DNA of 64,000 nt from Haloechinothrix sp033042135 (GTDB taxonomy: Bacteria; Actinomycetota; Actinomycetes; Mycobacteriales; Pseudonocardiaceae). The stretch lies in assembly GCF_033042135.1 (NCBI RefSeq), contig NZ_WBXM01000013.1, forward strand, positions 1 through 64,000, in the 5' to 3' direction. This document shows positions 61,701 to 64,000 of this stretch, in pieces (within the stretch, counting starts at the first letter, position 1; each line of letters opens with the position of its first letter). The notes under the pieces are model-generated. The model made no database searches, was not told the origin of the DNA, and was given only the letters and a program-made list of their open reading frames with translations. The position numbers were made by a program, and so were the translations under genes.

Positions 61701-62053
61701 CGATGGCGGGAACCCTCGACATCCTGCAACGGTGCTACACCGGACTGGACGTCCGGTGCGGGGTACTGAGCCTGCACCCGCTGCTTCCGGAGGAACTCGA
61801 ATCGCTGGAGTTCGACCTCCATTACCGCAGCCAGTGGATCTCGGTACGGGTCGCGCACGAGGCGGTCACGTTGTGTGCCGCTCCGAGCGCGTCCGCGCCC
61901 GTCTCGGTGATGATCGACGGAACCGAGTATCAGCTGGCCGCGGGCAGCAGCATCACGGTCGCGCTGGACGCGCGCGGTTCCGGCGCGGCAGGGACCGAAG
62001 TCCCCCGCACCCGGGACCTCCAGCAGCAGCCCGAGCTGGAGGGGAGCTCCTAA
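58751..62053 (+). CDS. Beta-phosphoglucomutase-like HAD fused to GH65 disaccharide phosphorylase
   Basis: About 1100 aa. Residues 30-260 form a HAD phosphatase/mutase domain with FDAVLFDLDGVVTDTARQHL, LPGKPDPAMFLEAARLL and VIEDAVAGVRAAEVGG, closest in pattern to beta-phosphoglucomutase. Residues ~280-1070 form a GH65 enzyme with LGNGYLGSRG, HIFWDELFVLPYL and the catalytic-acid region GVMGPDEFHDGYPG. GH65 phosphorylases split maltose, trehalose, kojibiose and similar sugars into glucose and beta-glucose-1-P, which the fused mutase would turn into glucose-6-P without ATP. The same pairing exists inside mycobacterial Rv2006 of the DosR region, which also has a trehalose-phosphatase part absent here. 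The specific sugar is not readable from sequence. A GTG at 58727 is an alternative start. Confidence 0.9.
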   Translation: MTTQRDPRDNPRSESGDGIIDVRPGVWIGDSRFDAVLFDLDGVVTDTARQHLAAWRQLWHEVLPELGADGFTDEDYRRHIDGRARIDGVASLLSARGVDLPIGEKGDGPDRWTQWGLAARKDERFRAALRDAGVAVIGPTVSVLRRLRAGGVPTGVVTASRNAAAVLAAAGLDGCFDVVVDGIVAEERFLPGKPDPAMFLEAARLLSVGPAAAVVIEDAVAGVRAAEVGGFGLVVGLGRIDRHAQLRDSGADVAVAELDELGVSLVDPGCALCQLPDDEWRLHFAGSAPEQEGTREALLALGNGYLGSRGAHPEVIDDGTHYPGSYIAGVFNRLTSTVDGSVRVDESMVNLPNWLPFSFRAQGEHWWGAHSGESRHEHRMLDMAQGLLAREAVVSDGHGRRTRVRQRRLVSMADPHRAALETTLIPENWSGRIEIYSGIDGRIRNRNVSSYEGLADEHIDVTGTGGDGTTRCWLTTETSQSRVRVTVAARTSVRQDGALTEVRRRVRTTAGAVGQDMTLAVGQGIPLTVDKLVSIFSSKDRAISEPEVAAREDVAGTYTFPTMLAAHSAAWEQLWRRFHVLLSGVDATRRPVNLHVFHLLQTLSVHTTDLDVGVPARGLHGEGYRGHIFWDELFVLPYLNFCLPELSRSLLLYRYRRLGQARRIAAELGCNGALFPWQSGSDGREETPRAFYNPLSDGWMADHSRLQYHVTLAVAHNVWHYWETTADVGFMMAYGAEMLIEIARFWVSIATYDSTSDRYDIRGVMGPDEFHDGYPGRAGQGIDNSSYVNVMVAWTLRRALDAHQLLGESHGSELWQRLHTTDAELAHWQYVATRLRLSFLDGGVLEQFEGYGELDELDWTRYRERYGNIGRLDLILESEDDDTNRYQVSKQADVLMLLYVFTAEELAELVRGLGYVFEPQSIPATVDYYVNRTSHGSTLSHVAHTWVLARTDRSRSWPMFRSALDADLRDTQGGTTREGIHLGAMAGTLDILQRCYTGLDVRCGVLSLHPLLPEELESLEFDLHYRSQWISVRVAHEAVTLCAAPSASAPVSVMIDGTEYQLAAGSSITVALDARGSGAAGTEVPRTRDLQQQPELEGSS
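61988..62008. promoter_or_regulatory. DosR-like box upstream of second universal stress protein
   Basis: GCAGGGACCGAAGTCCCCC, a near-consensus match about 85 bp upstream of the ATG at 62084. It lies within the unstructured C-terminal tail of the GH65 gene. A weaker site follows at 62009-62029. Confidence 0.65.
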
Positions 62054-62083
62054 CGTCGCTGGTGGTCAACACGAGGAGGAGAG

Positions 62084-62992
62084 ATGGAGCTCGGTGATCA
62101 CAATCGCCTGCCGATCGTCGTCGGGGTCGACGGGTCCGAGCAGTCACTCGTCGCCACCAGGTGGGCGGCGCGCGAGGCGCGGGCACGCGAGGTGCCGTTA
62201 CTGCTGGTGCACGCGATGGGCGTGCCGAACATGTACATGGGGGTCGTGCCGCCGAGCGCGGAAGCCGTGACCGCGTTGCGTGAGGATGCCAGAACGATCC
62301 TGGAGCAGGCAGCGCAGGTCGCGACCGCCACGGCGGAGGTCACCGTGGAAACCGCCCTGCGGTCGGACACGGTGGCAGCGGCGCTGCGCGCGGTCTCGCA
62401 CCGCGCCCGGATGGTGGTGGTCGGGGCTTCCGGTTACGGTCGGTTCCTCGCCGGTGTGGCCATGGGAGCCACCCCGGTCCAGGTCGCCTCACACGCGGCC
62501 TGCCCGGTGGTGGTGATCCGGGGGCAGTTCGCCGACCAGCTTCCCGAAACCGCTCCGATCGTCGTCGGCATCGACGGCAGCGAGCTCTCCGACGAAGCGC
62601 TCGGTCACGCGTACGAGATCGCCGCGCACCGTGCCGCGCCGTTGATCGCCGTGCACGCCTGGAGCGACCAAGACACCGAGATCCTGTTCAGCGCATCGCG
62701 CGCGCACTTCGACTGGGAGCTGCCCTCGGAGACCGAGCAGCGGGTACTGGCCGAGCGTCTCGCCGGGTGGGCTGACAAGTACCCGGATGTCGTGGTGGAG
62801 CGCGTCGTCGTGCGCGACAAGCCGCGCCACAAGCTGCTTGAGCTCAGCTCGGGTGCGCAGCTGGTGGTCGTGGGTAGCCGAGGCAGGGGCGGGTTCGCCG
62901 GCTTGCTGCTCGGTTCCACGAGCCAGGCCCTGATGCATCATGCCGCCTGCCCGGTGATGGTGGTCCGGCCCGCAGCAACGGCAAGTGCGTGA
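62084..62992 (+). CDS. Tandem universal stress protein (second copy)
   Basis: 302 aa, two USP domains (PIVVGVDGSEQS and PIVVGIDGSELS). The second domain has an intact ATP motif GSRGRGGFAGLLLGST; the first has GASGYGRFLAGVAMGAT, also close to the G-2x-G-9x-G rule. It resembles Rv2623/Rv2005c. It follows the GH65 gene by 30 bp with GAGGAGAG before the ATG and may be read both from its own box and through from GH65. Confidence 0.92.
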   Translation: MELGDHNRLPIVVGVDGSEQSLVATRWAAREARAREVPLLLVHAMGVPNMYMGVVPPSAEAVTALREDARTILEQAAQVATATAEVTVETALRSDTVAAALRAVSHRARMVVVGASGYGRFLAGVAMGATPVQVASHAACPVVVIRGQFADQLPETAPIVVGIDGSELSDEALGHAYEIAAHRAAPLIAVHAWSDQDTEILFSASRAHFDWELPSETEQRVLAERLAGWADKYPDVVVERVVVRDKPRHKLLELSSGAQLVVVGSRGRGGFAGLLLGSTSQALMHHAACPVMVVRPAATASA

Positions 62993-63014
62993 CCAACCGA
63001 TCCTGGAGTGTCCG

Positions 63015-63278
63015 ATGTATCCCGTAGAAGCGAACGAACAGGATGACCTCGATGAACCCTTTGTGGTTGGGCCGAGTACGCCGTTCCAGGACATCCTCTT
63101 GATGTTGCACGCCACCGATATCGATTCCGCGCGCCTTGTCGACGGCAGCGGGAACCCGCTCGGCAGGGTGTATCGGGAGGCGGCGACCCGCATCTCCGCA
63201 CCGGCCGGTTCCGTCTCGACGGATCAGCGGCTGGATGCCGGGATCCACGGTTTCCGCCCGGCGGCATTCGGCATGTGA
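63015..63278 (+). CDS. Small hypothetical protein
   Basis: About 87 aa, unrecognised. The middle, FQDILLMLHATDIDSARLVDGSGNPLG-like stretch (residues 25-55), resembles half of a CBS domain. TGGAG precedes the ATG at 63015. It follows the USP gene by 22 bp, likely in the same transcript. Confidence 0.5.
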   Translation: MYPVEANEQDDLDEPFVVGPSTPFQDILLMLHATDIDSARLVDGSGNPLGRVYREAATRISAPAGSVSTDQRLDAGIHGFRPAAFGM

Positions 63279-63325
63279 GGCCGCGTGACGTGGACTGGAG
63301 AGGGCGCAGGCAGGGGTGACGGGCG

Positions 63326-64000
63326 ATGACGGCGACAGCAGGCAGCCGTATGCTGCTCGCCTCGGGAGCCGTTGTGACGATCCGGCGGCTGGAAACCACC
63401 GACGCGCCCGCGGTGGTGGCGTTGCACGCGAGCCTCGATGAACTGGACCGGCGCCTGCGCTTCCTCGGCCCGGTACCCCACCGGCTGGACCAGTGGGTCA
63501 GGGGCGTGCTCGATCCCGCCGTGCGGGGACGGCTCGCGGTGGGGGCGTTCCGGCATGGCGAGCTTGTCGGTATGGCGACCTGGGGGGTGCTGCGCGACCC
63601 GGCCGAGGCGGAGGTCTCCCTCGTCGTGCATCGTTCGGTGCAGGGACAAGGGGTCGGTACCCTGCTGCTGGAGGCGCTCGTCAGCTACGCCTTCAGGCTC
63701 GGCATTCGCCGGTTCGTCGCAGAGGTATCGGGCGAGAACGTGCGGATGATGCGGGTGTTCGACGACCTCGGTCTGCCTTGCACGGTTGTCCCATCCGGAC
63801 CGCACCGCGAAGTGATCGTAGCGGTCGCACCGGATGAGCGGTACCACGACGCTGTGGTTGAGCGCGAACGCCACGCCAACCGGACGAGCCTACGACCGCT
63901 CCTGCTGCCTGCCTCGGTGACGGTCATCGGGGCGAGCCGCACACCCGGCCGCGTAGGACACGCGGTGGTGGCCACGATCCTCGCGAGCGAGTACAGGGGC
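63326..64000 (+). CDS. GNAT acetyltransferase running into an acyl-CoA-synthetase CoA-binding domain (partial, cut by window end)
   Basis: The frame stays open to the window edge (225 codons visible). Residues 1-170 form a GNAT domain, with the acetyl-CoA loop VQGQGVGTLLLEALV near 115. From about 195 a new domain begins with LLPASVTVIGASRTPGRVGH, the CoA-binding Rossmann start of ADP-forming acyl-CoA synthetases. Proteins with this mix (Pat-type lysine acetyltransferases) inactivate Acs by acetylating its C-terminal lysine. An Acs-like gene with that lysine lies at 45.9-47.7 kb, which makes it a plausible target. The rest of the protein is not visible. Confidence 0.82.
   Translation, partial: MTATAGSRMLLASGAVVTIRRLETTDAPAVVALHASLDELDRRLRFLGPVPHRLDQWVRGVLDPAVRGRLAVGAFRHGELVGMATWGVLRDPAEAEVSLVVHRSVQGQGVGTLLLEALVSYAFRLGIRRFVAEVSGENVRMMRVFDDLGLPCTVVPSGPHREVIVAVAPDERYHDAVVERERHANRTSLRPLLLPASVTVIGASRTPGRVGHAVVATILASEYRG

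Noticed and set aside
1..64000. CRISPR arrays, insertion sequences, prophage genes and tRNA genes
   Set aside because: No repeat-spacer pattern, transposase, integrase or tRNA-like cloverleaf was found on inspection.

Overview
The window is about 64 kb of very GC-rich DNA with dense, often overlapping genes, GTG starts and typical actinobacterial families (XRE/DUF397 pair, GntR-FCD, DUF1918, DUF1876, DevR/DevS). It opens in the 3' end of a 23S rRNA gene. It is best explained as the chromosome of an actinomycete outside Mycobacterium, probably in Pseudonocardiales; no genus can be named from the sequence alone.

Left arm (1-7.8 kb): 23S rRNA end with no 5S gene visible behind it, a thiI-type tRNA thiolation gene, a secreted trypsin-like protease with a C-terminal chitin/cellulose-binding-type module, a LysR regulator, and a tightly overlapping GntR - unknown protein - GMC oxidoreductase operon. 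These look like ordinary chromosomal and accessory genes.

From about 8 kb to the right edge the window is dominated by homologues of the mycobacterial DosR (DevR) dormancy regulon: a complete DevR response regulator and DevS GAF-GAF sensor kinase (with the phosphorylated Asp, DNA-contacting residues and haem-ligand His all in place), four Acg/Rv3131-type nitroreductase-like proteins, two tandem universal stress proteins (Rv2623 type), an Hrp1-like CBS protein, a Rip3-like membrane protease with CBS domains (Rv2625c type), PncB, an Rv2004c-like kinase, DUF1918 (Rv0569 type), DUF1876 (Rv1738 type), an Rv1733c-like membrane protein, a baeRF protein (Rv2629 type), a small heat-shock protein and a HAD-GH65 protein (related to parts of Rv2006). 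Between and upstream of them lie about 20 sequences resembling the DosR box (consensus core GGGACTWWAGTCCC), including a perfect 20-bp palindrome at 38763-38782.

The same stretch holds genes that could sustain energy metabolism without oxygen. Nitrate respiration is covered by narGHJI and a divergent narK, with a formate/nitrite-type channel further along. Carbon flow is covered by PEP synthase, GAPDH, an AMP-forming acetyl-CoA synthetase, pyruvate-dehydrogenase-type E1alpha/E1beta/E2 plus a carrier protein, phosphoketolase, acetate kinase, an archaeal-type fructose-1,6-bisphosphate aldolase/phosphatase, and a disaccharide phosphorylase fused to a beta-phosphoglucomutase. Together they suggest a hypoxia programme: phosphorolysis of a stored disaccharide, phosphoketolase cleavage to acetyl-phosphate and ATP from acetate kinase, with nitrate as electron acceptor and stress proteins holding the cell quiescent.

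A short unrelated segment (18.1-20.4 kb: tyrosine phosphatase, small protein, XRE regulator plus DUF397) interrupts the island, and a 53-bp repeat (46/53 identical) brackets the nar locus. The right edge cuts a GNAT protein that runs into an acyl-CoA-synthetase-type CoA-binding domain.
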